A DNA stretch of 64,000 nt from Natrinema sp046097095 (GCF_046097095.1 NZ_CP175698.1:1798001-1862000); one strand, 5' to 3'. Shown: positions 52,220-61,985, numbered from the stretch's first letter. Notes: generated by a model not told the origin, from the sequence alone. Translations and numbers: made by a program.

Positions 52220-52230
52220 AATTTTTATGT
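52220..52230 (+). promoter_or_regulatory. TATA box for the blue-copper gene
   Basis: AATTTTTATGT is centred about 26 bases before ATG 52252, a standard leaderless promoter. Confidence 0.6.
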
Positions 52231-52251
52231 TCACAGGCTCAACTTCAGGTG

Positions 52252-52815
52252 ATGGCACGAGATAAGGCAGTTTCACGGCGAACGGCACTGAAGCTGACGG
52301 GCGCGGCCGCGTCGACGGCGCTCGTTGCCGGCTGTAGCAGTGACAGTGGCGGTAACGGCAACGGCAACAACGACGACAGTAGCGACAGCGGACCGGTCTC
52401 GATCAAGCCCGGTAAGACGATCATGTTCAAGGCCAACGGTCATAAGTGGGTCGGCAAAAAGCCGTCCAGTATCGAAGGGCAAACGAATCCGACGATCGAA
52501 CTCACCGAGGGTGGGTCGTACACGATCGGCTGGACGCAGAACGAGACCGGCCATAACCTCGAGCTCAAAAAAGACGATGAGAGCGTTTGGAACAACAAGT
52601 CGACCCCGACCGCCTCTAGCACTGGCGATGGCCAGACGCTCGAGTTCACGGCCAGCACGAAGATCGCCGAATACGCCTGTAATCCGCACTACCCCGGGAT
52701 GGCAGGCGATATTAAGGTCACGAGCGGCAGCAGCAGCGACGGCGGCAGCGGCAACGAGTCGAGTGGCAACCAGTCTAGCGGCAACGAATCCAGCGGCAAC
52801 GAGTCCAGCGAATAA
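52252..52815 (+). CDS. Tat lipoprotein with plastocyanin-like blue-copper domain
   Basis: 187 aa. SRRTALKLTGAAASTALVAGC gives a twin-arginine signal and lipobox. A Ser/Gly/Asn/Asp linker follows. The cupredoxin domain (~50-155) has type-1 copper ligands His in TGHNLEL, Cys in YACNPHYPGM, His three residues later and Met. It is a surface electron carrier, like halocyanin. The C-terminus has a repeat of GNESS/GNQSS units (four copies), probably an exposed glycosylated stalk. A GTG directly upstream is an alternative start. Confidence 0.88.
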   Translation: MARDKAVSRRTALKLTGAAASTALVAGCSSDSGGNGNGNNDDSSDSGPVSIKPGKTIMFKANGHKWVGKKPSSIEGQTNPTIELTEGGSYTIGWTQNETGHNLELKKDDESVWNNKSTPTASSTGDGQTLEFTASTKIAEYACNPHYPGMAGDIKVTSGSSSDGGSGNESSGNQSSGNESSGNESSE

Positions 52816-53166
52816 CGCCCCAACGCGGCAGCGGTGACGGCGAGACGTCGCCGTCTCCCGTTTTCATCTCTCTCGATTTTCTCGCCGGCCCTGACGCCCG
52901 CAGTCGTTGCTGACCGACCGTTACATCTGTTACCCCACGGACTATCAGGTGTCTATTATCGCCTGCAGTCGAGTGTCTGAACGGGACTCAGCAGCGAAGC
53001 CGGAGACGGTAACGGTACACTGAGGAGTCGGCTTCACCGCCTCGAGCGCGGTCCTCGCCGATCGCCAACTGCTGGGTGCATCCGTCGGTTGCCTGGTCCG
53101 CTCCCGGTGGGCATCAAAAGTACCATACCGCCTCGCGACGCAGTAGGCCGTACTCAGGTGACTTGC
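52816..53166. other. Gene-free intergenic stretch
   Basis: 351 bp with no supportable gene. A T-rich run (CCCGTTTTCATCTCTCTCGA) near 52857 may end the blue-copper transcript. I see no tRNA or repeat. The frame of the next gene is open back to 53089 but lacks family-like sequence there. Confidence 0.5.
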
Positions 53167-54279
53167 GTGACCGACAAACGCGACTATAAAGACGACTACC
53201 CCGACAAGACGCTGTACATTCCCGGCCCGACCGAGGTGCGCGAGGACGTCATCGAGGCGATGTGCGAGCCGATGTTCGGCCACCGGATGGACCGGATGAC
53301 CGACCTCTACACGACCATCGTCGAGGACACGAAGGAGTTCCTCGGCACCGACAACGAGGTCATCGTCCTTACGGGGTCGGGAACCGAGTTCATGGAGAGT
53401 TCGATTCTGAACCTCGTCGACGAGAACGTCCTCGTGACGACCTGCGGGAGCTTCAGCGAGCGTCAGGCCAACGTCGCCGAGCGCCTCGGGAAGAACGTCG
53501 ACACCCTCGAGTACGACTGGGGCCGGGCGGTCAAACCCGAGGACGTCCGCGAGGCCCTCGAGGAGCGCGATACCAACTACGACGCCGTCACCTGCGTGAT
53601 GAACGAGTCTTCGACCGGCGTTCGCAACCCCATCGAGGAGATCGGCGACGTCGTCGCCGAGTATCCGGACACCTACTTCATCGTCGACGCCGTCTCCGCG
53701 CTGGGCGGCGACTACGTCGACATCGACGCCCACGGCATCGACGTGCTCTTTACCTCCGTCCAGAAGGCCTTCGCCATGCCCCCCGGGCTGGCAGTCTGTG
53801 TCGTCAGCGACGAGGCCTACGAACGCGAACTCGAGTCCGAGTCGGCGTCGTGGTACGGCGGCTTCCAGCGCTCGCTGGACTACTACGACCGGAAGGGCCA
53901 GACCCACTCGACGCCCGCCATCCCCGTCATGCTGGCCTACCGCAAACAGATGAAACACATGCTCGCGGAGGGCCACGATACCCGCGACCAGCGCCACCGC
54001 GAAATGGCCGAATACACCCGCGAGTGGGCCCGCGATCACTTCGCGATGTTCCCCGAGGAAGGCTACGAGTCACAGACCGTGGCCTGCATCGAGAACACGC
54101 AGGGCATCGACGTCGCCGAGACGATCGCGACCGTCGACGAGGAGTACGACATGGTCTTCTCGAACGGCTACGGCTCGCAACTCGGCGAGCAAACGTTCCG
54201 CATCGGTCACATGGGCGAACACGACCTCGAGTCGATCAGGGAACTGACCGACGCGATCGAAGACGTCGCCGGACTGTAG
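53167..54279 (+). CDS. Class V aminotransferase (alanine-glyoxylate / serine-pyruvate type)
   Basis: 370 aa. YIPGPTEVREDVIEAM with FGHRMDRM is the typical N-terminus, VLTGSGTEFMESSILNLVDE the cofactor region, and SVQKAFAMPPGLAV contains the PLP-binding Lys (about residue 198). The enzyme transfers an amino group between alanine or serine and a 2-oxoacid. Homologues exist for phosphoserine too, and with serA and serB on the same stretch a serine role is possible. Start GTG (VTDKRDYKDDYPDK) matches the family; an earlier start to 53089 does not. Confidence 0.87.
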   Translation: MTDKRDYKDDYPDKTLYIPGPTEVREDVIEAMCEPMFGHRMDRMTDLYTTIVEDTKEFLGTDNEVIVLTGSGTEFMESSILNLVDENVLVTTCGSFSERQANVAERLGKNVDTLEYDWGRAVKPEDVREALEERDTNYDAVTCVMNESSTGVRNPIEEIGDVVAEYPDTYFIVDAVSALGGDYVDIDAHGIDVLFTSVQKAFAMPPGLAVCVVSDEAYERELESESASWYGGFQRSLDYYDRKGQTHSTPAIPVMLAYRKQMKHMLAEGHDTRDQRHREMAEYTREWARDHFAMFPEEGYESQTVACIENTQGIDVAETIATVDEEYDMVFSNGYGSQLGEQTFRIGHMGEHDLESIRELTDAIEDVAGL

Positions 54280-54308
54280 GGGGCATTCGGGACTGCCGAT
54301 CGGTCCCG

Positions 54309-55532
54309 TCAGGACTGTGTCTTCGGTGTCGCTTCACACGGCAGCGAGCGAAGCCCGTACAGGCTCCGTAGCGGGCGCAAATCCGTTCGGTCCACTTCGA
54401 TCCGATCGAATCGATCGAATAGCCCCTCAAGTGCGACGTCCGCTTCCAACCGTGCGAGCGGAGCGCCCAAACAGTAGTGGACCCCGCTTCCGAACGACAC
54501 GTGACGATTCGGTTTCCGCTCGGGACGGAACGATTCGGGCGCATCGAAGACTTCCGGATCGCGATTCGCGGACCCCAGCCAGACCGTTACGATCGCTCCA
54601 GACTGAATGTGGTGGCCGTTCAATTCGACGTCTTCGGCGGCGATGCGGCGCACCGATTGGACCGGCGATCGGTATCGGAGCACCTCTTCGATCGCGTTCT
54701 TCCGATCGATTTCTCCCGTCCGAATCGCGTCCATCAGTCCCTGCTCTTCGAAACACCACACGGCGTTCGTGAGCAGATTCGTCGTCGTGATATTCCCCGC
54801 GAGAAGAAGCAGCATACAGAATCCGATCCGCTCTTCGGTGGAGAGTTCCTCGGTCGTCGCCGCCAGCGTAATGAGGTCGTCGCCGTCGCCTGTCCGACGG
54901 TCTTCGAGCAACTCCGCGAAGTATTCGCCCATCTCTTTTCGGGCCTGTTCCCGTTGCCGTTGGACTCGCTCGACCGACGCGCTCGTGTTATCGGGACGTG
55001 CGATGAGCGAATCCGACCAGTCTTTGAACTGCTCTCGACGTTCGGAGGGAATGCCCAGCAATTCGGCGATAACGATCACGGGAAGCGGAACCGCAAACTC
55101 GTCGACGAAGTCGAATTGGCCGTCGCCCTCGATCTGAGCCGTCAGTTCGTCCGTCAACTCCGCTATTCGCGATCGGTAGTCCCGTATCGATCCCGGTTGA
55201 AACCGTTCGTTGACGAACCCTCGTAATCGCTCGTGTTCCGGCGGATCGACGCCGATCATCGTCTCGAGTATCGTGCCACCGTCGTCTTCGGTACTGGTCG
55301 CGGAATCGACGGCGGCTTGCCCCCGGTCAGCCGTAAACGCGTCGTGATCGTTGAGTACGCGCTTGGCGTCGTCGTACCGGAAGACGTCCCACGTTTGCCG
55401 TTGCTCGTCGAAGTGGACGGGGGCTTCCTGCCGCATTTTCGCGTACCACTCGAACGGGTCGAGTTGCCCCTCTCGACTGCGTATCGCTTCCGGTGGCTGC
55501 CGCATTTCGACGGCCGAATCGTCTGTCGACAT
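54309..55532 (-). CDS. Cytochrome P450
   Basis: 407 aa, soluble bacterial-type P450. The I-helix has LLLLAGNITTTNLL, with Asn-Ile-Thr where AGxET is usual; the ExxR motif is IEEVLRYRSP; and the heme loop is FGSGVHYCLGAPLARLE with the Cys thiolate (about residue 354). It oxidises an unknown substrate using electrons from a ferredoxin, possibly the 2Fe-2S type present in this genome. A TetR regulator gene lies 192 bp upstream on the same strand and probably controls it. Confidence 0.94.
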   Translation of the reverse strand: MSTDDSAVEMRQPPEAIRSREGQLDPFEWYAKMRQEAPVHFDEQRQTWDVFRYDDAKRVLNDHDAFTADRGQAAVDSATSTEDDGGTILETMIGVDPPEHERLRGFVNERFQPGSIRDYRSRIAELTDELTAQIEGDGQFDFVDEFAVPLPVIVIAELLGIPSERREQFKDWSDSLIARPDNTSASVERVQRQREQARKEMGEYFAELLEDRRTGDGDDLITLAATTEELSTEERIGFCMLLLLAGNITTTNLLTNAVWCFEEQGLMDAIRTGEIDRKNAIEEVLRYRSPVQSVRRIAAEDVELNGHHIQSGAIVTVWLGSANRDPEVFDAPESFRPERKPNRHVSFGSGVHYCLGAPLARLEADVALEGLFDRFDRIEVDRTDLRPLRSLYGLRSLPCEATPKTQS

Positions 55533-55724
55533 GAGTTAATTGACCAGTTAATAAGCCATAGTCTTTTTGTGTATTAGGATAGATATTTTCGGTATCGAAT
55601 AACGAAAAGCCGGGTCCTCGCGGCGAGAGGCGGACGATAACGGCCACTCGATCGGTACCGCGTTCCCACGGCTCGGTCAAGCAGGATCGGCAGCGCCGAA
55701 CGGACTCGACGGAGACGGGCAGCG

Positions 55725-56336
55725 TTAGTCTTCGCGGGAGATATCCGCGATGATCGCATCGATTAACGTCCGAATTCGCTCGATGTCGTCCCGGTTCGTC
55801 GTCGTCCGGGCGTGTATCCCTTGCTGGAGGAGAAAGAAGATGTGGTCCGCCGTCTGTTCCGCATCCACCGGACGGAACCGATCGGTTTCGATTCCGGCGC
55901 GGAGTATGCGGGCGAGTGCCGCCCGTAAGCGCTCTTCTACCTGCGTCGTTTCGCGTCGAAAGTCGCTGTCCCACGTCGCGTGCGCCCACAATTCGACGTA
56001 CACCCGTGACGCCACCGTCTCCATGTCCGCCGGCGGAGAGGACATGGCTTGCTCTCCGTGCGTCGGATTCAGCATCTGATCGACGAATCGTCGTAGCTCT
56101 GCTTCCGGATCGGTGAGCGGACGTTCGGCTTGCCGTCCGACGAATAGCTCGACGAAGACATCGAGCATCGACAACAAGAGCTCGTCTTTGCTGTCGAAGT
56201 AGTGATATATGATCGACGGATTTTGTCCCAACTCTTCCCCGATGTCCTTGATCGAGAGGTCCGCGTAGCCGTGTTTCCCGAGCGCACGAAACGCGGCCTC
56301 TCTGATTCGCTGTTCGGTTTCTGGCTGCCCGCTCAT
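55725..56336 (-). CDS. TetR-family transcription regulator
   Basis: 203 aa. Residues 8-55 (TEQRIREAAFRALGKHGYAD then LSIKDIGEELGQNPSIIYHYFDSKDELL) are a standard TetR HTH. The C-terminal ligand-binding part is helical and of unknown specificity. It lies upstream of the cytochrome P450 in the same direction and is likely to repress it until an inducing compound binds. Confidence 0.93.
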   Translation of the reverse strand: MSGQPETEQRIREAAFRALGKHGYADLSIKDIGEELGQNPSIIYHYFDSKDELLLSMLDVFVELFVGRQAERPLTDPEAELRRFVDQMLNPTHGEQAMSSPPADMETVASRVYVELWAHATWDSDFRRETTQVEERLRAALARILRAGIETDRFRPVDAEQTADHIFFLLQQGIHARTTTNRDDIERIRTLIDAIIADISRED

Positions 56337-56556
56337 CCTATACTCGGTATGCGGCCGGAGGACTATAAGGGAATTTCACTACGGAATACCGGCGACGCAG
56401 GTACCGTCCGGCGGTTCCGACTCGCGGTGAGACGCGTCCGCCGTCTGCGGGTCGACGGTCGATCTGAAGAACACGGCGGCCGGCGGGGATGACGGCGTCT
56501 CGTCTCTCCTTATAAATGAACTCGAAAAACGTGGCGGGGTCCGACCCCGAAGCGAG

Positions 56557-56847
56557 TCACTGAATGTGACCTTCTCGCCGAAGCTGATCGGCCTCGCTCT
56601 TCTCGTAGCGCCAGGTGATATCGGCCTTTTCGTCCTGCCAGTCCCAGGGTTCGACGAGGACGACGTCGTCCTCGCGGATCCAGATGCGTTTCTGCATCTT
56701 GCCGGGGATGCGCGCGGTGCGCTCGGTCCCGTCGGCACAGCGTACCTTGACCCGATTCGCCCCGAGCATGTTGGTGACGGTCGCGAAGACCTCGTCGTCC
56801 TCGGGCATCCGGAGGTTCTTCCGACCGCCGTCGCCGTCGTCGCTCAT
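56557..56847 (-). CDS. eif1A: Translation initiation factor aIF-1A
   Basis: 96 aa, standard. The S1-like OB fold is clear: EVFATVTNMLGANRVKVRC, ARIPGKMQKRIWIREDDVVL and WDWQDEKADITWRY. It helps start-codon selection on the small ribosomal subunit. The acidic N-terminus MSDDGDGGRKNLRMPEDDE is typical of haloarchaea. Confidence 0.97.
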   Translation of the reverse strand: MSDDGDGGRKNLRMPEDDEVFATVTNMLGANRVKVRCADGTERTARIPGKMQKRIWIREDDVVLVEPWDWQDEKADITWRYEKSEADQLRREGHIQ

Positions 56848-56981
56848 GGCCGAGGATTCTCGTTCGATCGGTTTAACCCTTTATCGTTCTCGCCCGCGGC
56901 TTCCCGGCGGCTGACGGCTCATATCGGACCCGCAGACGCGAAACCATGCCGTTTATTCCGCTCGCCTTTGGAGCCCTGCAT

Positions 56982-57161
56982 ATGATACGAAACCTCGGCG
57001 CGCTCGGGATCGTCGGCGTCCTGCTTCTGCTCGCCGGTATCGGTCTCATCGCGTCACAGAACCTCCTGATCGCCCTTGGGATGGCGCTCATCGTCGGCGG
57101 CCTCGGACTGGTCGTCAAGTCGCTGATCTCGGGAATGCTCCAGAACTTCGGGATGTTCTGA
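56982..57161 (+). CDS. Small membrane protein (DUF7470-like)
   Basis: 59 aa from MIRNLGALGIVG, with two spans (GIVGVLLLLAGIGLIAS and LIALGMALIVGGLGLVV) and a C-terminus LISGMLQNFGMF. This pattern matches a short haloarchaeal family that I recall as DUF7470. The ATG at 56946 would add 12 hydrophobic residues and is possible. Function unknown. Confidence 0.65.
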   Translation: MIRNLGALGIVGVLLLLAGIGLIASQNLLIALGMALIVGGLGLVVKSLISGMLQNFGMF

Positions 57162-57228
57162 TCGGTCTCGAGCATCCGATCACCCTCTCCGGCTCAACCA
57201 TTTTGCGTCTGCATCTCGAACGCCGGCT

Positions 57229-57483
57229 ATGGCGTACACGCTCCAGTACTACGATCTCGTGTTGGTCGGTATCGGGGTGAGCCTCGGGCTTGGAGCCGTC
57301 GTCGGCTACGCGACGCCCGTTCCGTACCCGGCCGCGATCGTCGCACTCGGCGTCGTCGCAATCGGGTTCATCGCCCACGCGCTGTTCGTCAACGGACCGG
57401 TCGACGACGCCGAGGATCTGACCGAGGAGATTCCGCTCGAGGAGGTGCCACAGGCGCTGTCGCCGATGGAGTCGGCGGACTAA
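57229..57483 (+). CDS. Small two-span membrane protein with acidic tail
   Basis: 84 aa. Spans are at YYDLVLVGIGVSLGLGAVVG (about 7-26) and AAIVALGVVAIGFIAHALFV (about 35-54), followed by a soluble acidic C-terminus of ~30 residues. It occurs 67 bp after the previous small membrane-protein gene and ends seven bases from the DUF460 gene on the other strand. Function unknown. Confidence 0.7.
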   Translation: MAYTLQYYDLVLVGIGVSLGLGAVVGYATPVPYPAAIVALGVVAIGFIAHALFVNGPVDDAEDLTEEIPLEEVPQALSPMESAD

Positions 57484-57489
57484 CCGGCG

Positions 57490-59466
57490 TTAGACCTCGT
57501 TGTCGCCCGCGCGATGCTCGCTGATGAGCTGGTCGACCATCGCCGCCTTCCGGTCTCGTCGCCTCGCCTCGGCCCGCTCGTGCCAGTCGTCGATGACCGC
57601 CTCGACGTCGTCTTCGCGGGCGACGGCGAGTTCGTCGACCTCCTGCATGGCAACGTCGTCGGCGGGACCGACCGGGATCTCGGCGTCAAAGAGGAGTTCG
57701 TCTGCGATCTCCGAGAGGCCGCCGTCTTTGAGGATCACGCGGGGCTCGAACTCCGCGAGCAGTTCGGCCGTCGACCGGCCCGCGCCGCTGGCATCCCGGA
57801 GGTAGACCACGTCGCCGGCGGCGATGCCGTACTGTTCGTCGGCCTCGCGGATCGCGCCCTTGGTGAACTTCTCGACGACCTTGACGGGGACCAGCCCTTC
57901 TTTTTTCGCCGAGACGTCGCTGAAGTTCGAGTGGTCGAGCTTCCAGAGGGCCTTCATGCGCTCAACCTTTTTCTCCAGGGCCTCGACCTCCTCGCGGGCG
58001 TCGTCGCGCTCGCGCTCGAGCCGGTTTGCCTTCCGCTCCAAGCGGCTGACCTCGCGGTCTTTGCGGATTTCCTTGCGCTCCTGGCGTTTGGCACCGCTGA
58101 GGCTGTTCTCGAGTTCGTGAATTCGTTCGTCGCGGTCCTCGATGCGTCCCTCGAGCGTTTCGACGTGGGACTGGAGGCGCTCGACCTGGCGTTCTAGGTC
58201 CTTGATCCGCTGTTCTTCCTCCGTGAGCTCGCGGGGTTCGTGTTCGGTCGACTCCTCCTCGCCGCCGTCGTCGTCGTCGGTTAGGTCCCGCAGGACGGCC
58301 TCGACGCTCTCCTCGCCGGCGACGACGCGGGCGGTGACCTCGCCGCGGTCGAGTCCTGGCGGCAGTTTGGCGGCGATGCGCTCGAACTGGTCCTCGTGGG
58401 CGTCGATGGCGTACAGTGCGGCGGCCATCGCGTCACGCTGGTGGTCGTCGTCGTACGGGTGGTCGCGGGTGCGGTGCTGTTTCTCGTCGACCGGCAGATC
58501 GCTGTCGGGGACCCAGCCCGCGGCGTCGAAGCTCCGGCGGAACTTCTCGACGGTCTCGGGCATCGGCGTCACGTCGGCCGCGACGACGATCGGCCGGCCG
58601 CGCTCGACGATCCACTCGATCACGTCGGCGGTGTCGCTGGTGCGCGAACTCCAGACGTCTAACACCTCCCCCTCGAGACCGACGATGGCGACGGCGGTCG
58701 TCGTCCCGGGGTCGATCCCGACAATGACGTGGTCACGCCGTTTGACGAGCGGCTGGAACTCGATGCCGTCGCGGCGCTCGCGCTCGATTTCGACGCGGAC
58801 GTCGCCCGATCGGTTTCGGGAGACCGGAATGTCGTCGGGCCGGGCTTTGACGGTGAAGACGGCGTTCGCGTAGCCGCCGTAGGACTCGCGGACGTCCTTT
58901 TCGTACTCGAGGTTCTCGTCCTCGAGGTCGGACTCGACCTCGCGGGCTCGTTTCCGGACCGAGCCGTGGATGCGGCGGGTGTATCGGTCCTCGCTCCAGC
59001 CGCCGCTGCCGGTCGAGCGTCCTCTCGAGACCTTGACCTCCGTGGTGTCGGTGAACGCCGACCCTTCGTGGCCGACGTTGTGGGCGGCCAGCCGCGCGGC
59101 GGCCTCGGCCTCCTGCATCGGATCCTTTCCGTAGGGAACGTTGTGGCGTTTCGCGACGCGAGAGAGCGGCTCGGGCTGTTCGGCACCCGTCACCTGGACG
59201 AGACGGGTGCCCGACGGCAGCGAGCCGAGGAAGTGGATGAGCTGATCCTTGTCGGCGGCCAGCTCGTACATGTTGTCGGTCGCGACGATCGCCGGCTCCT
59301 CGTCGTCGATAAGTCGCCTGAGTTTCCGGTGGGAGACGACGTTCCGAACGACGTCGTCGCCGTCGTAGACGGCCAGTGCGTACGATGGCGCGTCACCGCG
59401 CACGTCACCGCTTTGGATGTCGACACCGAAGACGACCGCATCGAGCGCACTCGTTCGCGTACTCAC
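57490..59466 (-). CDS. DUF460 family RNase H-fold protein
   Basis: 658 aa. Two RNase H-like regions are visible: an N-terminal one (VVFGVDIQSGDV) and a middle one (HVIVGIDPGTTTAVAIVGLE, about 245-265) with an acidic residue pattern as in RuvC. A long coiled coil follows (~430-530). The last ~130 residues form a separate domain. DUF460 proteins are conserved in archaea and thought to act on nucleic acid; activity is unproven. GTG start. It precedes rnz in the opposite reading order, with rnz upstream on the same strand. Confidence 0.85.
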   Translation of the reverse strand: MSTRTSALDAVVFGVDIQSGDVRGDAPSYALAVYDGDDVVRNVVSHRKLRRLIDDEEPAIVATDNMYELAADKDQLIHFLGSLPSGTRLVQVTGAEQPEPLSRVAKRHNVPYGKDPMQEAEAAARLAAHNVGHEGSAFTDTTEVKVSRGRSTGSGGWSEDRYTRRIHGSVRKRAREVESDLEDENLEYEKDVRESYGGYANAVFTVKARPDDIPVSRNRSGDVRVEIERERRDGIEFQPLVKRRDHVIVGIDPGTTTAVAIVGLEGEVLDVWSSRTSDTADVIEWIVERGRPIVVAADVTPMPETVEKFRRSFDAAGWVPDSDLPVDEKQHRTRDHPYDDDHQRDAMAAALYAIDAHEDQFERIAAKLPPGLDRGEVTARVVAGEESVEAVLRDLTDDDDGGEEESTEHEPRELTEEEQRIKDLERQVERLQSHVETLEGRIEDRDERIHELENSLSGAKRQERKEIRKDREVSRLERKANRLERERDDAREEVEALEKKVERMKALWKLDHSNFSDVSAKKEGLVPVKVVEKFTKGAIREADEQYGIAAGDVVYLRDASGAGRSTAELLAEFEPRVILKDGGLSEIADELLFDAEIPVGPADDVAMQEVDELAVAREDDVEAVIDDWHERAEARRRDRKAAMVDQLISEHRAGDNEV

Positions 59467-59532
59467 AGGGGCCTATAGGGACGAGTCGGCTATAAATCCG
59501 GCGCGGGTTCGCAGGACGCTCAGCCGGTGGGC

Positions 59533-60474
59533 TCACGCCCCGCCGTCGGGGTACGGAATCTCGAGGGCCTGCCCATCCTCGGGAACGAACACGTCCTCGC
59601 CGTCGCCCGCGAAGACCTCGCGGGCCTGCGCGAGGTGGTCGTCGGTCTGGCCGGCATAGCGCGAGGAGATGTGCATCAGCGCCAGCCGTTTTGCACTGGC
59701 CCGATTCGCGATCTCGGCGGCCTGTCGCGCCGTCGAGTGGGCGGTGTCGGCGGCGCGTTCGGCCCTGTCGTCGGCGAACGTGGCGTCGTGGATTAGCAGG
59801 TCGGGCTCGGCGGTGGCCTCGATCGTCGCCGCCGTCGGCCGCGTATCGCCCGTGTAAACGATCGAGCGGCCGGGTCGGGGCTCACCGACGACCTGTTCGG
59901 GGTCGACGACGGTGCCGTCCTCGAGTTCGACGGCCTCGCCCTCGTGGAGTTTCGAGAACTTCGGACCGACGGGGACGCCGAGGTCCTCGGCGCGCTCGCG
60001 GTCGAACCGGCCCTTGCGCTCGTCCTCGACGAGCGCGTAGCCGACCGAGCGGGCGTCGTGGTCGGTCTCGAACGCGCGAACCTCGTACTCGTCGGCGCGG
60101 TAGGCGACGTCGCCGTCGCCGACCTCGTTGATCCGCACCGGAAACGTAGGGCGGTTTCCGAGGGCGTTGACGAGGGATTTGAGCTGGCGGCGCGTCCCGT
60201 GTGGGGTGTGGATCGCCAGCGCGTCCTCGCGGTCGTTGAAGTCCATCGTCTGGAGCAGCCCCGGAATCCCGAGGACGTGGTCGCCGTGGAGGTGCGTGAC
60301 GAACAGCTGTGAGACGGAAAAGCCGGTCCCAAAGCGCATCATCTGGCGCTGGGTGCCTTCTCCGGCGTCGAACAGTAGCCCCTCGCCCTCGCGGGCGACG
60401 AAGACGCTGCTCGGGTTCCGCTCCGTCGTCGGAATCGCGCCGGCCGTCCCTACGAACGTCACGCGCAGTGGCAT
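59533..60474 (-). CDS. rnz: Ribonuclease Z (tRNA 3' endonuclease)
   Basis: 313 aa, standard archaeal length. The zinc motif is THLHGDHVLGIPGLLQTMD (about residues 61-66). Other ligands are in VYTGDTRP, LLIHDATF and LMHISSRYAG, all in order for the tRNase Z beta-lactamase fold. It trims the 3' end of tRNA precursors. The DUF460 gene lies downstream, 67 bp after the rnz stop, and may be co-transcribed. Confidence 0.96.
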   Translation of the reverse strand: MPLRVTFVGTAGAIPTTERNPSSVFVAREGEGLLFDAGEGTQRQMMRFGTGFSVSQLFVTHLHGDHVLGIPGLLQTMDFNDREDALAIHTPHGTRRQLKSLVNALGNRPTFPVRINEVGDGDVAYRADEYEVRAFETDHDARSVGYALVEDERKGRFDRERAEDLGVPVGPKFSKLHEGEAVELEDGTVVDPEQVVGEPRPGRSIVYTGDTRPTAATIEATAEPDLLIHDATFADDRAERAADTAHSTARQAAEIANRASAKRLALMHISSRYAGQTDDHLAQAREVFAGDGEDVFVPEDGQALEIPYPDGGA

Positions 60475-60836
60475 CGATCGATCTTCGGCGGGCCGCGGCT
60501 AAACCGGCTTCGGATCGCTCGAGCCAGAGCGACTCCAATTCGTTCCGGTGCCGGTCGCGGCCGACCGCGAGACGCGCGTTTGTCTTCTCGAACGACGCGA
60601 TTTGCACTGCCGGGACTGTGCTACCAGGTGTCACTGTATTCGTCGCGGGTGCCGATCGGTCAGTGACCCGTTCGGTTCGGATCCCTGTTCGTCAGGCCCG
60701 CCCGACGGACCGTGTTCGTGGACAGTAGTAACTGGCGACTATTCGAGCGAGACGTCGCGAACCAATTCGGCGTCCTGCAAACGGACTGTGCGTTTTACGT
60801 CCGTCGAGTCCAAATTCGGAGGCGACGACACCCCAA
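60475..60836. other. Gene-free intergenic stretch
   Basis: 362 bp between the divergent rnz and surface-protein genes. Frames exist but their composition is not gene-like. I see no RNA gene or repeat; it must hold the promoters for both directions. Confidence 0.45.
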
Positions 60837-61985
60837 ATGAGTTCGAGACTGACGTTCGGCACGGTCAAGCAGGCCGGCGCGATCCTGATCGCAATCGCGA
60901 TCGTCGTCGCCGCCGGCATCGTCGTCGGTCAGGCCCCCGCCATCTTCGGCGTCGAAGAGAACCCGCGGGCCTCGATCACGTTCAAAGATCAGCAGCACAA
61001 CGGCACCACCGTCACAATTCGGAAGGTGACGCTCTCCGAGGGCGGCTACGTCGTCATCACCGACGGTGGCGACGAGCCACTCGCCGTCTCCGAGTACCTC
61101 GAGGCGGGCACCCACGAGAACGTCACGGTCGAGCGCCAGGACGACGCGACGCGAGAACTCGTCGGCCAGTTGACCGCGACGGTACACCGGGATACCTCCG
61201 AACAGGAGGGCTACGCGTACGAGGAGACGAGCGGGGAAGAGGATCAGCCGTACCTCGAGGACGGCTTCCCGGTCAGCGCGAGCGCGACGGTGACGTCGAC
61301 CGACGAGAACGCGCGCACCGATTCGTTCCTCGTCGACTCGATCGACGCGCCCGCGGAAGCGACGACCAACGAGACGATCGAGGTGAACGCCCGGATCCAC
61401 AACCCGACCGAGTACCAGGCCGAACAGCCCGTCGAGGTCCGCATTGACGGGGTCGTCTACGAGCGACAGGTACTGGAACTCGAGGGCGGCGAGGCCCGGA
61501 ACGTGACCCTCGAGACGGACACCCGCGGCGCGCCGCCTGGAAACCGGACGATCGGGGTCTACACCGAGGACGGCGGTGCAGTCACGCAGATTGACCTCGC
61601 GTTCCACACCGAGCCAAGCGTTGCCGTCACCGATGCGGGCAACGAGACCGTGACCGTCTCCGCGGCGATCCCCGAGCGCGGATTTGTCGCCATAGAGCAA
61701 AACGGGACGATCGTGGGGACGAGCGACGAACTCGCGCCCGGCGAACACGAGAACGTCACCGTCGAGCTGTCCGACGACGCGGCGATCGGCCAGCGCGAAG
61801 CAGTGACGGCGACCCTTTACGCGGGCACCCCCAGCAACGTGAACGCAGCCTCGCCGATCACGTTCGAGGGCGAGACCGTTCAGACGACGGTCACGCTGGC
61901 GGAGGCGGCCGACGGTGAATCCGGCGGCGATGCGAACGCGAGCGCCGACGGCAACGACTCAGGGGACAACTCGAGCGGCGGCTAA
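60837..61985 (+). CDS. Surface protein with two DUF7282-like domains
   Basis: 382 aa. One N-terminal hydrophobic segment (ILIAIAIVVAAGIVVGQAP) serves as signal or anchor. Two domains with the same pattern follow: GGYVVITDGGDEPLAVSEYL then GTHENVTVER, and RGFVAIEQNGTIVGTSDELA then GEHENVTVEL. Between them is a CARDB-like beta-sandwich. Many N-x-T sequons suggest glycosylation. The C-terminus is a Gly/Ser/Asp/Asn-rich tail without a sorting signal. Such proteins are part of the haloarchaeal cell surface; role unknown. Confidence 0.8.
   Translation: MSSRLTFGTVKQAGAILIAIAIVVAAGIVVGQAPAIFGVEENPRASITFKDQQHNGTTVTIRKVTLSEGGYVVITDGGDEPLAVSEYLEAGTHENVTVERQDDATRELVGQLTATVHRDTSEQEGYAYEETSGEEDQPYLEDGFPVSASATVTSTDENARTDSFLVDSIDAPAEATTNETIEVNARIHNPTEYQAEQPVEVRIDGVVYERQVLELEGGEARNVTLETDTRGAPPGNRTIGVYTEDGGAVTQIDLAFHTEPSVAVTDAGNETVTVSAAIPERGFVAIEQNGTIVGTSDELAPGEHENVTVELSDDAAIGQREAVTATLYAGTPSNVNAASPITFEGETVQTTVTLAEAADGESGGDANASADGNDSGDNSSGG

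Noticed and set aside
50074..52221. Very long minus-strand open frame opposite the MFS gene
   Set aside because: Arg/Asp/Glu-rich low-complexity translation typical of the antisense of GC-rich genes; the plus strand has clear MFS motifs.
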